Assembly: GCA_963773195.1 (NCBI GenBank)
Contig: CAVZAE010000013.1
Coordinates: 62,001 to 126,000, forward strand
Origin: CAIWHR01 sp963773195
Lineage (GTDB): Bacteria > Pseudomonadota > Gammaproteobacteria > Burkholderiales > Casimicrobiaceae
DNA length: 64,000 bases
Reading direction: 5' to 3'
Shown here: one piece after another, positions 1 through 8,808 of the stretch
How the letters are laid out: the number at the start of each line of letters is the position of its first letter
How positions within the stretch are numbered: the first letter of the stretch is position 1
Notes under the pieces: model-generated
Databases searched by the model: none
Seen by the model: the letters and a program-made list of their open reading frames with translations, nothing else
Told to the model about the DNA's origin: nothing
Program-made: the position numbers and the translations under genes

Positions 1-1
1 C

Positions 2-400
2 GGTCTCACCCGCGGCGCGACCGCCGCGCACATTGCGCGCGCAGCGCTCGAGGCCATTGCCTATCAGAGCGCCGACGTGCTGGCGGCGATGGAGCGCGAC
101 GCCGGCATCAAGCTGAACGAGCTCCGTGTCGACGGGGGCGCCACCGCAAACAACCTGCTGATGCAATTCCAGGCCGACGTGCTCGGCGTTCCGGTCGTCC
201 GACCGAAAGTGCTGGAGACCACGGCGCTGGGGGCCGGCTATCTCGCAGGACTTGCCGTCGGCTACTGGAAGGATGCCGCGGACGTCGCGGCGAACTGGCA
301 GGTCGACCGCGTATTCGAGCCGGCGATGCCGCGTGAGCGCGCAGCGGCCCTGCGCGCGAACTGGGACAAAGCCGTCTCGCGCGCCAAGGCGTGGTCGTAG
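2..400 (+). CDS. glpK: glycerol kinase, C-terminal part (5' end outside window)
   Basis: Cytoplasmic ATP-dependent kinase that converts glycerol to glycerol-3-phosphate. The reading frame is open from base 2 and opens with GLTRGATAAHIARAALE, followed by IAYQSADVL and the nucleotide-site stretch LRVDGGATANNLLMQFQAD, then TTALGAGYLAGLAVGYW. These are hallmark C-terminal FGGY-kinase sequences. About 132 residues are visible, roughly the last quarter of a normal 500-residue enzyme; the rest lies before the window. A glycerol-3-phosphate import operon (ugp) lies a few kb downstream on the other strand, so this region is concerned with glycerol phosphate use. The frame ends normally. Confidence 0.93.
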   Translation, partial: GLTRGATAAHIARAALEAIAYQSADVLAAMERDAGIKLNELRVDGGATANNLLMQFQADVLGVPVVRPKVLETTALGAGYLAGLAVGYWKDAADVAANWQVDRVFEPAMPRERAAALRANWDKAVSRAKAWS

Positions 401-480
401 CGCCCTTCGCGCGGCTTCGGGATCCGAGCCGCGAATCGCGCGAAGCGGGGGCTCCATTGGATTGACGTCCGCAAAACAAC

Positions 481-516
481 GTGCATATACTCCCAATTGG
501 GTGTATCTGCACCCAA
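481..516. promoter_or_regulatory. probable MarR-family operator: two overlapping inverted repeats
   Basis: Bases 481-512 form an imperfect palindrome centred on CCCAATTGGG (14 of 16 pairs match). A second perfect inverted repeat, TTGGGTG-N6-CACCCAA, spans 497-516 and shares the middle arm. The site lies 14 to 49 bases before the start of the MarR gene, where family members usually bind to repress themselves. The structure is seen directly; its use as the operator of the downstream regulator is inferred from position. Confidence 0.7.
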
Positions 517-529
517 TCCTGACATCGCC

Positions 530-973
530 ATGACTTCCAGCATGCACCCCTGCGCCTGCGGTCGCCTCCGGCGCGCGAGCCGCGCGCTGACCCAGCTCTA
601 CGACGACCTGATGGCGCCGTCGGGACTGCGCGTAACGCAGTTTTCGCTGTTGCGCGCGCTCGAGCGTGAAAGCCCGCAGCGGATCACCGCCCTCGCGGCG
701 GCGACGCTTCTCGACCGCACGGCGCTGTCGCGCACGCTCGAACCTCTGGTTGCGGAGGGGCTGGTCGAAATACTGCCCGGGCGCGACGCGCGAACGCGCG
801 AGGCCGCCCTGACGAGTTCCGGCACCGCGGCGCTCCGCGCAGCCGAACCGCATTGGAAGCGCGCGCAGGCGGCCGTCACGAAGCGGCTCGGTGCCGCCAA
901 GCTCGATGCGCTGATCGCGACGCTTGCCGAGATCGAATCGCTGCACCCGGCCCCCGCGCGGCGCGCCGCGTAA
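530..973 (+). CDS. MarR-family transcriptional regulator
   Basis: Winged-helix DNA-binding regulator of 147 residues, the normal family size. The N-terminus carries a Cys-Ala-Cys motif (HPCACGRLRRASRAL), then SGLRVTQFSLLRALE, then the recognition region LAAATLLDRTALSRTLEPL and the wing GRDARTREAALT. The paired cysteines are common in this subgroup and could sense oxidants, which is inference. ATG at 530 is preferred over an in-frame TTG at 497 because the latter lies inside the palindromic operator. The gene stops 18 bases before an MFS transporter and is very likely co-transcribed with it; regulator-exporter pairs of this sort usually respond to a substrate of the transporter. Confidence 0.9.
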   Translation: MTSSMHPCACGRLRRASRALTQLYDDLMAPSGLRVTQFSLLRALERESPQRITALAAATLLDRTALSRTLEPLVAEGLVEILPGRDARTREAALTSSGTAALRAAEPHWKRAQAAVTKRLGAAKLDALIATLAEIESLHPAPARRAA

Positions 974-991
974 GTCGGAAGGAGAACAACG

Positions 992-2215
992 ATGTCCACC
1001 GCCACGACGAGCCGCGCCGACTGGCGCACCCCGACGGTCGTGCTCCTGGCGAGCGGCCTCCTCCTCACGCTGTCGATGGGGATCCGTCATGGTTTCGGCC
1101 TGTTCCTGCAGCCGATGAGCGCCGATCTCCACTGGGGTCGCGAGACGTTCGCGCTCGCGCTGGCGGTGCAGAACCTGATGTGGGGCATCGCCACACCGTT
1201 CGCGGGCATGCTCGCCGATCGTTTCGGCAGCCATCGGGTCGCTTTCGTTTGCGCACTGCTCTACATCGCTGGCCTCGCGACCATGGGATCGGCGACGACG
1301 CCGCTGATGCTCGTGTTGACCGCTGGCGTCCTCATCGGGACCGGGCTCGCCGGCCTGTCGTTCTCGGTGGTCGCGGGCGTGCTCGGCCGCAAGTTCCCGC
1401 CCGAAAAGCGCAGCATGGCGCTCGGCATTTCCGCCGCGGCGGGATCGTTCGGCCAGTTCGCGATGCTCCCGCTCACGCAGGTGCTCTTGTCGCAGTTCGG
1501 CTGGTACAGCGCACTGCTCGCGCTCGCGGCGGTCGGACTCCTGATGCTTCCGCTCACGGCGGTGATCTACGAGCGGAACGTCACGACCGGTCACGCATTC
1601 CAGCAATCGGCGGCCGCCGCGATGCGCGAGGCGCTCGGACACCGCGGCTACCTGCTGCTCACGATCGGCTTTTTCGTCTGCGGGTTCCAGGTCGTGTTCG
1701 TCGGCGTCCACCTTCCGGCCTACCTCGCCGACAAAGGGATGGCGCCCCATGTGGCCGTGACTGCACTGGCGTTGATCGGCCTCTTCAACATCGTCGGCAC
1801 CTGGACGACCGGCTGGCTCGGCAGCCGCGTGCAGAAGCGCTACATCCTATCCACCATCTACTTCGCCCGCGCCGTCGTGTTCGCGCTGTTCTTCTTCCTG
1901 CCGCTGTCGCCGTGGAGCGTCTACCTGTTTGCCGTAGCGCTCGGGCTGCTGTGGCTGTCGACGGTGCCGCCGACCAACAGCATCGTCGCGCAGGTCTTCG
2001 GCGTGCGCTATCTCGCGATGCTGACCGGCGTGACCTTCTTCAGCCACCAGATCGGCAGCTTTTTGGGTGCCTGGCTTGGCGGCAGGCTGTTCGACACGAC
2101 CGGCAGCTACGATGTTGTCTGGTACCTGGCGATGGCGCTCGGCGTGATCGCGGGCCTCATCAACCTGCCGATCGACGAGCGCGAGATCAAGCGGCCCATC
2201 ACCGCGGCAGCCTGA
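992..2215 (+). CDS. MFS transporter (12-TM, monocarboxylate/oxalate-antiporter-like)
   Basis: Inner-membrane major facilitator of 407 residues with about 12 hydrophobic segments. The first loop carries the family signature as GMLADRFGSHRVAF, following MGIRHGFGLFLQPM in the first helix, a pattern frequent in MFS proteins resembling monocarboxylate or oxalate/formate carriers. Start at ATG 992 is supported by a strong ribosome site GGAAGGAG ten bases upstream. It directly follows the MarR gene and the pair shares the palindromic operator upstream. The substrate cannot be read from the sequence; control by a MarR protein suggests export of a toxic or aromatic compound. Confidence 0.88.
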   Translation: MSTATTSRADWRTPTVVLLASGLLLTLSMGIRHGFGLFLQPMSADLHWGRETFALALAVQNLMWGIATPFAGMLADRFGSHRVAFVCALLYIAGLATMGSATTPLMLVLTAGVLIGTGLAGLSFSVVAGVLGRKFPPEKRSMALGISAAAGSFGQFAMLPLTQVLLSQFGWYSALLALAAVGLLMLPLTAVIYERNVTTGHAFQQSAAAAMREALGHRGYLLLTIGFFVCGFQVVFVGVHLPAYLADKGMAPHVAVTALALIGLFNIVGTWTTGWLGSRVQKRYILSTIYFARAVVFALFFFLPLSPWSVYLFAVALGLLWLSTVPPTNSIVAQVFGVRYLAMLTGVTFFSHQIGSFLGAWLGGRLFDTTGSYDVVWYLAMALGVIAGLINLPIDEREIKRPITAAA

Positions 2216-2227
2216 CGACGGCCGTTC

Positions 2228-2599
2228 TCAGTGCGCTGGCGCCGACGGCGCAGCCGGAAGATGCGCAACGATGCAGTCGAACGAGCGCTGGTTGTATGAG
2301 CCGCTCCCGATGAACGCATCCAGCGATTCACGGTAGACCTGCGGCGAGATCGCGCCGGCGTAGAGCGCCGACGTCTTGCCAAGGAAGTTGCTGTAGTTCT
2401 CCTGCGTCGCTCCGAGGCCGTTGAAGACAATGGCTTGGCCCATGTCGTCGCTGCCAATGATGAGCGGCTTGCAATCGGCGGCGATCTTCGTGAGAAATGC
2501 ATTGTAGCCGCCGCCCTGATTCGGGCTGGCACACGCGCCCGTCACCAGCATCGCGGCGACCACGAGGCGCACTCCGCGTGCATTCGTCGTTCGTTTCAT
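2228..2599 (-). CDS. small putative lipoprotein, unknown function
   Basis: A 123-residue protein with an N-terminal Arg-rich start and hydrophobic stretch LVVAAMLVTGACASPNQ. The segment ending TGAC resembles a lipobox with Cys near residue 26, so it may be lipid-anchored in the envelope. The mature part contains DCKPLIIGSDDMGQAIV and ends in a Pro/Ala-rich tail. A second conserved-looking Cys (SFDCIVAHL) near the end could pair with the one in DCKP. It lies convergent with the MFS gene, 12 bases between stops, and divergent from the porin. ATG at 2599 is used because the longer frame upstream has no signal sequence. No family is recognised. Confidence 0.65.
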   Translation of the reverse strand: MKRTTNARGVRLVVAAMLVTGACASPNQGGGYNAFLTKIAADCKPLIIGSDDMGQAIVFNGLGATQENYSNFLGKTSALYAGAISPQVYRESLDAFIGSGSYNQRSFDCIVAHLPAAPSAPAH

Positions 2600-2948
2600 C
2601 TTCGCTCTCGCGTTTTTTGTCGACACGGCCAGTGTGGCGTTGCGTCGACACGATTGCAACTCGTGGCAAACGCGGCGCCGAATGCGAGTCGATGCGTCAG
2701 CCGATCGCGAACGCGATCCTGACAACCGCCTGACGGCCGGCTGTCGGCTCGCTTGCAAATTTGCGCGAATGTATTGTCGCTGCAACAACGCGACAAGCGA
2801 TAGCAATTGTTTTTGCGCGGATGACGATCACGCGGGGACGCACCAGTGCAAGAGTTCCCATTGCGGCCATGCGCGCAAGGCTTGGCGCGTGGATCGACTC
2901 GGGCGCACTCGTTGCGCCCGCAACGATACCAACACCGGAGGAGACCAC
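2600..2948. other. 349-base divergent intergenic region before the porin
   Basis: No gene is convincing here. The sequence is richer in A+T than its surroundings between about 2750 and 2830. It contains two small perfect palindromes: GATCGCG-AA-CGCGATC at 2704-2719 and GCAAATTTGC at 2755-2764. It should hold the promoters of the lipoprotein gene (leftward) and of the porin (rightward). I do not see a confident -35/-10 pair. Confidence 0.4.
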
Positions 2949-4559
2949 GTGAACGCCAAGAAAATCCTCGTCGTCGCCGTCACGCTCGCCCTCGCCGCAG
3001 CGGGTCCCGCGAGCGCCGATGAGGTGAGCGACCTCAAGGCGCAGATGGAAGTGATGCAGAAGCAGATGGACGCGATGAAGGCGCGACTGGAGCAGGTCAC
3101 GACGCAGGTGCAGGCGCAGAAGGAAGCCCAGCAGCAACAGGAGGCGAAGAACAAGCAGTTCCTCCAGATGGCCCCCGGCAGCGGCCTGACTTTTCTCACA
3201 CCGGGCGGTGGCGACGTGACGCTCTACGGGAACCTCGACGTCTCGGTCGATGCGACGACCAAGGGCCTGCAGAGCAGCTACGACCCGGGCGGATCACCGG
3301 TCGGCGCACTGGGCTGGCAAGGCGCCATCTCGACCAACCTCTCGTACGTCGGCGTGCGCGGACGGCACCCCTTCGATCCCGAATTCAACCTGATCTGGCA
3401 GCTCGAAGCCGGGATCGACATTTCCGCGACGCCGGGCACGAAGGCGAGCAACTCCAACACCAGCGATTCGGTCACCGGCGCCTTGTTCTCGCGCAACAGC
3501 TTCATCGGCTTCTCCGGAAAGGACTGGGGCGCCGTCATGGTCGGCAAATCCGAAACGCCCTACAAGCTGTCCACGGACCGCCTGAACCCGTTCTCCGGGG
3601 AGATCGGCGACTACCGCGTGATCATGGGTAACACCGGCGGCGACAATCGCGTGGAATTCGGGTACCGCGCGCCACACGCCATCTGGTACAACTCGCCCAC
3701 GTGGGAGGGTCTCGCGCTCAACGTCCTGTACTCGCCGGGTCAGAATCGGTCCAGCAGCGGCACCGACCTCGGAGCCAACAACAACCTCTCGTCGGGCGAA
3801 GCCGATTGCGCGGGCGGCAATATTCCCGGAAGCGGCGCGCTCCCGCCGTCCTGCAACGACGGATCGTTCGGCAACCTGGCGAGTGTCGCCGGCACGTTCA
3901 CCTACGGTCCGCTGTACGTCACAGCCGCCTACGAGCTGCACAACAACGTCAATCGGAGCAGCGACACGATCGGCTTCCCGACGACGCCGCCCGAAGACAC
4001 GCAGGGCGATCCCAACGACGTCGGCAACGAAACCGCGTGGAAGGTGGGCGCCCAGTACCTGTTCCCGACACAGACGACGGTCGGGTTCATCTACGAGAAG
4101 TTCCACCGCGACGTCCCGGCGTACCTCGAGTACCAGAACGAGCGGCAGCGCTGGGGGACGTGGCTGGTGCTGACGCAGGCGCTGACCGAGAAGGACGTCG
4201 TGAGCGCCGGCTGGGCGCACGCAGCGGCAAGCCCGGGCGATCCGGGTCAGCACAACACGTCGGGCGGCCCCAATCCGAACAATGCAGCGAACATGTACAC
4301 GGTCAATTGGAAGCACTTGCTCGATCGCAGCACGACGATCTACGCCGACTGGGCCATGACCGTGAACCATACGGATGCGCACTACGATCTCGGCGCGGGC
4401 GGACACGGCGTGACCACCGACTGCCATGACGCGAGCCAGCAGGCGGCCTTCGACCCGACGGCGGGCGACGGCGCCGGCGGCGTGTCCGGCAACGGTCCCC
4501 ATTGCTTCGCCGGTGGCCGGCTGCAGGGCTTCTCGGTCGGCGTGCAGTACCGCTTCTAG
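2949..4559 (+). CDS. outer-membrane porin with N-terminal coiled coil
   Basis: Outer-membrane channel protein of 536 residues. A Sec signal peptide (KKILVVAVTLALAAAGPASA, cleavage before DEVSD) is followed by a heptad-rich, Gln/Lys/Met-rich coiled coil over about residues 25-70, then a beta-barrel of the Gram-negative trimeric porin type starting near LTFLTPGGGDVTLYGNLDVS. It ends in FSVGVQYRF; a terminal Phe is the usual signal for the BAM assembly machinery. The chosen start is GTG 2949, with ribosome site GGAGGAG just upstream; an upstream extension of the frame lacks a signal sequence. The coiled coil before the barrel is unusual for classical porins and may form a periplasmic stalk or bind peptidoglycan; that is inference. 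Confidence 0.88.
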   Translation: MNAKKILVVAVTLALAAAGPASADEVSDLKAQMEVMQKQMDAMKARLEQVTTQVQAQKEAQQQQEAKNKQFLQMAPGSGLTFLTPGGGDVTLYGNLDVSVDATTKGLQSSYDPGGSPVGALGWQGAISTNLSYVGVRGRHPFDPEFNLIWQLEAGIDISATPGTKASNSNTSDSVTGALFSRNSFIGFSGKDWGAVMVGKSETPYKLSTDRLNPFSGEIGDYRVIMGNTGGDNRVEFGYRAPHAIWYNSPTWEGLALNVLYSPGQNRSSSGTDLGANNNLSSGEADCAGGNIPGSGALPPSCNDGSFGNLASVAGTFTYGPLYVTAAYELHNNVNRSSDTIGFPTTPPEDTQGDPNDVGNETAWKVGAQYLFPTQTTVGFIYEKFHRDVPAYLEYQNERQRWGTWLVLTQALTEKDVVSAGWAHAAASPGDPGQHNTSGGPNPNNAANMYTVNWKHLLDRSTTIYADWAMTVNHTDAHYDLGAGGHGVTTDCHDASQQAAFDPTAGDGAGGVSGNGPHCFAGGRLQGFSVGVQYRF

Positions 4560-4612
4560 TCGCGCGCGGGTCGATCGACGCAGCGGCGGGCGCCTCCCGC
4601 CGCTGCACGGGA

Positions 4613-5390
4613 TCAGGGCAGCGGCAGCGGGGGCGTGAGCGAGTCCGCGGGCACGTGGTCGACGGCATCGGTGATGATGCCGTCGATCCCCCACGCGGCG
4701 AGCTCGGCAATGCGATCGGGCTCGTTGGGCGTGTAGCAAAGGAATCGAAAGCCGGCGTGCCGTACCTTCCGCGCGAGCTCGGCCGTGATCGCCTGGTGAT
4801 CGAGGTCGAGCGCGACGCAGCCGAGCTGCTCCAGCCGCGCTTGCCAGTCCGCGGGTGCTTCGTCAGCGAGCAGCGCGCGCGGCAGGCCGGGCGCGGCGTC
4901 GCGGGCGGCAGCCAGCGCGTCCTCCGAGAACGACGACAGGAGCGGCGGGACGTCCGCATCGCGCCAGAGCGCCATCGCATCGAGCGCGACCGCAGCGCCC
5001 GTCTCGCGTTCGCGACCGACCGTCGGCTTGATCTCGATGTTGCAGGCGACGCCCGTCGCGCGCGCCCAGCGGGCGATTGACGCCAGCGTCGGCAAGGGCT
5101 CGCCCGCGTACTTGGCCGAATGCCAGCCGCCGGCGTCGAGGCGCGACAGCTCGCGCCACGGCAGTGCGTCGGCGCGACCGCGGCCGCTCGTCGTTCGCTC
5201 GAGCGTCGCGTCGTGCAGCAGGAACGGCAGGTTGTCCGCCGAGAGCTTCACGTCGAACTCCGCCATCCGGTAGCCGTGGGCGTGACCGACACGCATCGCC
5301 GTCAACGTGTTTTCGGGCGCGACCTTGCCCCGCGCCACGATGGGCGACGAGGCGTGGATACGGCCACTCGGCGGCCAGCGGATGCGACAT
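4613..5390 (-). CDS. ugpQ: cytoplasmic glycerophosphodiester phosphodiesterase (one-base frameshift)
   Basis: Hydrolyses glycerophosphodiesters to glycerol-3-phosphate and an alcohol. The N-terminus begins at ATG 5390 with WPYPRLVAHRGAG and then loses frame; the neighbouring frame continues with KVAPENTLTAMRVGHAHGY, FLLHDATLERTTSG and CNIEIKPT. Those contain the family's catalytic HRG, E and H residues. One surplus base in the run near 5324-5330 accounts for the break; removing it gives 258 residues, close to the 247 of E. coli UgpQ. It is the last gene of the ugp operon, starting 2 bases after ugpC stops. Sequence error or a young mutation are both possible. Confidence 0.88.
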
Positions 5391-5392
5391 GG

Positions 5393-6457
<1,065 letters not shown>

Positions 6458-6459
6458 CG

Positions 6460-6807
6460 TCAGAGGATCCAGTACACCACGTAAATGGCCGCGAGGAGCA
6501 GCGTCGTCAGCGCGAACAGGAAGATACCGAGAGCCGTGCGCAAGAGCAGATCGGCCCGTCCCAGCGAGCGCGTACGCGCCGCCCAGAGGACCAGATAGAC
6601 GCAGCCGACGAACAGCATCGCATCGATCGCGATCACTTCGTCGGCGTAAGTGTTCGCGAGCTCCGGCCGCTCGGTGGCCTGCAGGAAACCCAGCGCGGCC
6701 AGACAAACTCCCGCCAGCGATGCCATGACCGGGAGCAGCCGCAGCAGCACGTCGCGGTCACGTGCGACGCGATCGGCCAGTGCGGAATCGGCGGGCGTTT
6801 CCCTCAT
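6460..6807 (-). CDS. small membrane protein inserted between ugpE and ugpC
   Basis: A 115-residue protein with three hydrophobic segments: LLPVMASLAGVCLAALGFL, AIDAMLFVGCVYLVLWA and TALGIFLFALTTLLLAAIY. The first 24 residues are charged and probably cytoplasmic. It starts 5 bases after ugpE stops and ends 2 bases before ugpC begins, so it is translated with the transporter. Standard ugp operons have no gene here. It does not resemble a permease: no EAA loop and too short. A role as a transporter accessory or an unrelated passenger is possible; no family is recognised. Confidence 0.72.
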   Translation of the reverse strand: MRETPADSALADRVARDRDVLLRLLPVMASLAGVCLAALGFLQATERPELANTYADEVIAIDAMLFVGCVYLVLWAARTRSLGRADLLLRTALGIFLFALTTLLLAAIYVVYWIL

Positions 6808-6812
6808 CGCCG

Positions 6813-7664
6813 TCACTTCTCCGTATCGACCAGGCCCTTGACGAACCACTTTTGCATCAGGATGACGACGAGCGCGGGCGGCAGCATCGCGAGCATTGCC
6901 GTGGCCATGACCAGGTTCCATTCGGTCGCGGCGTCGCCGCCCGCAATCATCCGTTTGATGCCGATCACCGTGGTGTACATCGACTCGTCGGTGGTGACGA
7001 GCAGCGGCCACAGGTACTGGTTCCAGCCGAAGATGAACAGGATCACGAACAGCGCGGCGATGTTGGTGCGCGACAGCGGCACGACGACGTCCCACAGGAA
7101 GCGGAGCGGGCCGGCGCCGTCGATGCGCGCGGCCTCGGCCAGCTCGTCGGGGATCGTGAGGAAGAACTGGCGGAACAGGAATGTCGCCGTTGCCGAGGCG
7201 ATCAGCGGAATCGTGAGGCCGGCGTAGGTGTCGAGCATGTGCAGGTCCGCGACGACCTTGTACGTCGGGATGATCCGCACCTCGACCGGCAGCATCAGCG
7301 TCACGAAGATCATCCAGAACGCGAGCATCCGGAAGCGGAAGCGGAAGTAGACGATCGCGAAGGCCGAGAGGAGCGAGATCACGATCTTGCCGATCGGAAT
7401 GATGAGCGCCGTGACGAGGCTGTTCACCATCATGCGGCCGACCGGCGCGCTGGTGACATTGCCTGAGAGACCCGTCCCCAGCACGGTCGCGTAGTTCTCG
7501 AGCAGGTGCGTCCCGGGAACGAGCGGCATCGGCGCCTGCAGCACTTCGTCCGCGGCGAGCGTCGACGCGACAAACGTGATGTAGACGGGAAACGCGATCA
7601 CCGCCACGCCCAGCGCCAGGACCAGGTGGCTCACGAAAGTCAGCACGGGACGATTCTCGACCAT
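6813..7664 (-). CDS. ugpE: glycerol-3-phosphate ABC importer, permease subunit
   Basis: Inner-membrane permease of 283 residues with about six transmembrane segments. The EAA loop that docks onto the ATPase is visible as EAARIDGAGPLRFLWDVVVP. The segment APMPLVPGTHLLENYATVLG after the first helix is typical of UgpE. It follows ugpA by 9 bases and belongs to the same operon. Length matches E. coli UgpE (281). Confidence 0.95.
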   Translation of the reverse strand: MVENRPVLTFVSHLVLALGVAVIAFPVYITFVASTLAADEVLQAPMPLVPGTHLLENYATVLGTGLSGNVTSAPVGRMMVNSLVTALIIPIGKIVISLLSAFAIVYFRFRFRMLAFWMIFVTLMLPVEVRIIPTYKVVADLHMLDTYAGLTIPLIASATATFLFRQFFLTIPDELAEAARIDGAGPLRFLWDVVVPLSRTNIAALFVILFIFGWNQYLWPLLVTTDESMYTTVIGIKRMIAGGDAATEWNLVMATAMLAMLPPALVVILMQKWFVKGLVDTEK

Positions 7665-7673
7665 GGGATCGCT

Positions 7674-8555
7674 TCAGTACTGGACCTTCCGCTCGATGTA
7701 GCGGAACTGCAGGAAGGTGAGCGTAATGACGATCACCATCAGCACGACGGACTGGGCCGACGAGCCGCCGAGGTCCAGTCCCCGCACGCCGTCGTCGAAG
7801 ACCTTGAAGACGAGGATCTGGGTCGCCTTGGCCGGCCCGCCGCCGGTCGCCGCGTCGATGATCGCGAAGGTCTCGAAGAACGCATAGACGATGTTGACGA
7901 CGACCAGGAAAAATGTCGTCGGCGACAGCAGCGGGAACACGATCGTCGCGAAGCGCCGCAACGGCCCCGCACCGTCGATCGCCGCCGCCTCGATCAGCGA
8001 TTTCGGGATCGACTGCAGGCCAGCCAGAAAGAACAGGAAGTTGTAGCTGATCTGCTTCCACACGGCCGCGATCACGACCATGATCAGCGCGTCGGTGCCG
8101 TTGAGCAGCGGATCCCACGGAATGCCGAGCCGGCGGAGCGCATGCGCGACGACGCCCAACGTCGGATTGAACAGGAACAGCCATAGGATCGCGGCGACGG
8201 CCGGCGCGACCGCGTAGGGAACGATCAGGAAGGTCTTGTAGATGCCCGCGCCGCGGATGACGCGGTCCGCCATCACGGCAAGCACGAGCGAGATCGAAAG
8301 ACCGAGCCCCGCGACCAGGAACGAGAACACCGCCGTGACGCGGAACGAAGCCAGGTAATCGGGATCGGCGAACAGCACCCTGAAATTGTCGAGTCCCACG
8401 AATTCGGTGCTGTTTCCGAACGCGTCCTGCACGAGCGTCGACCAGTACACCGCCTGCCCGGCCGGCAGGAAGAAGAACACGAGCGTGATCGCGATCTGTG
8501 GCGCGATCAGCGCATAGGGCAGCCAGCGGGACTCGAAGCGGACGCGCTTTTCCAT
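7674..8555 (-). CDS. ugpA: glycerol-3-phosphate ABC importer, permease subunit
   Basis: Inner-membrane permease of 293 residues, the usual UgpA length. The N-terminus reads WLPYALIAPQIAITLVFFFL, there are six hydrophobic segments, and the EAA loop reads EAAAIDGAGPLRRFATIVFP. ATG 8555 (MEKRVRFESRW) is preferred over an upstream in-frame start 17 codons earlier, which adds Pro/Arg-rich filler. It partners UgpE as a heterodimer. It is separated from ugpB by about 250 bases holding a REP-like repeat pair. Confidence 0.95.
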   Translation of the reverse strand: MEKRVRFESRWLPYALIAPQIAITLVFFFLPAGQAVYWSTLVQDAFGNSTEFVGLDNFRVLFADPDYLASFRVTAVFSFLVAGLGLSISLVLAVMADRVIRGAGIYKTFLIVPYAVAPAVAAILWLFLFNPTLGVVAHALRRLGIPWDPLLNGTDALIMVVIAAVWKQISYNFLFFLAGLQSIPKSLIEAAAIDGAGPLRRFATIVFPLLSPTTFFLVVVNIVYAFFETFAIIDAATGGGPAKATQILVFKVFDDGVRGLDLGGSSAQSVVLMVIVITLTFLQFRYIERKVQY

Positions 8556-8608
8556 AGTCGGCGGGCTGGGGCGCGGCGGCGCGTCAGTGCCACGAGCGGC
8601 GCGCACCC

Positions 8609-8757
8609 GTCATTCCCGCGAAGCCTGCCCCCGAGTGTTGTAGTCGGGGGGCGGGAATCCAGCGTCTTTGGTATTGCCTTTCGCCTTGGAAGCCCCAGCG
8701 ACACTGGGTCCCCGCCCCCGATTACCCCCTCGGGGGCAGGCTCTTCGCGGGGACGAC
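8609..8757. repeat. REP/BIME-like pair of inverted intergenic repeats
   Basis: Two copies of a roughly 58-base palindromic unit lie head to head: 8609-8666 and, in reverse orientation, 8700-8757, with a 33-base spacer. Each unit has outer arms of the type GTCRTYCCCGCGAAG and GCGGGRAYCCAGYGTC around a CCCCCGA / TCGGGGG core. The layout matches bacterial interspersed mosaic elements. It sits between ugpB and ugpA; such structures often stabilise the upstream part of a polycistronic message, which would give more UgpB than permease. Short relatives occur at 16825-16861 and 31859-31892. Confidence 0.75.
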
Positions 8758-8808
8758 GCAGTCATGGGCCTACCGCATGTTCGAGTGGACCGTACCGAAA
8801 CACCATTG

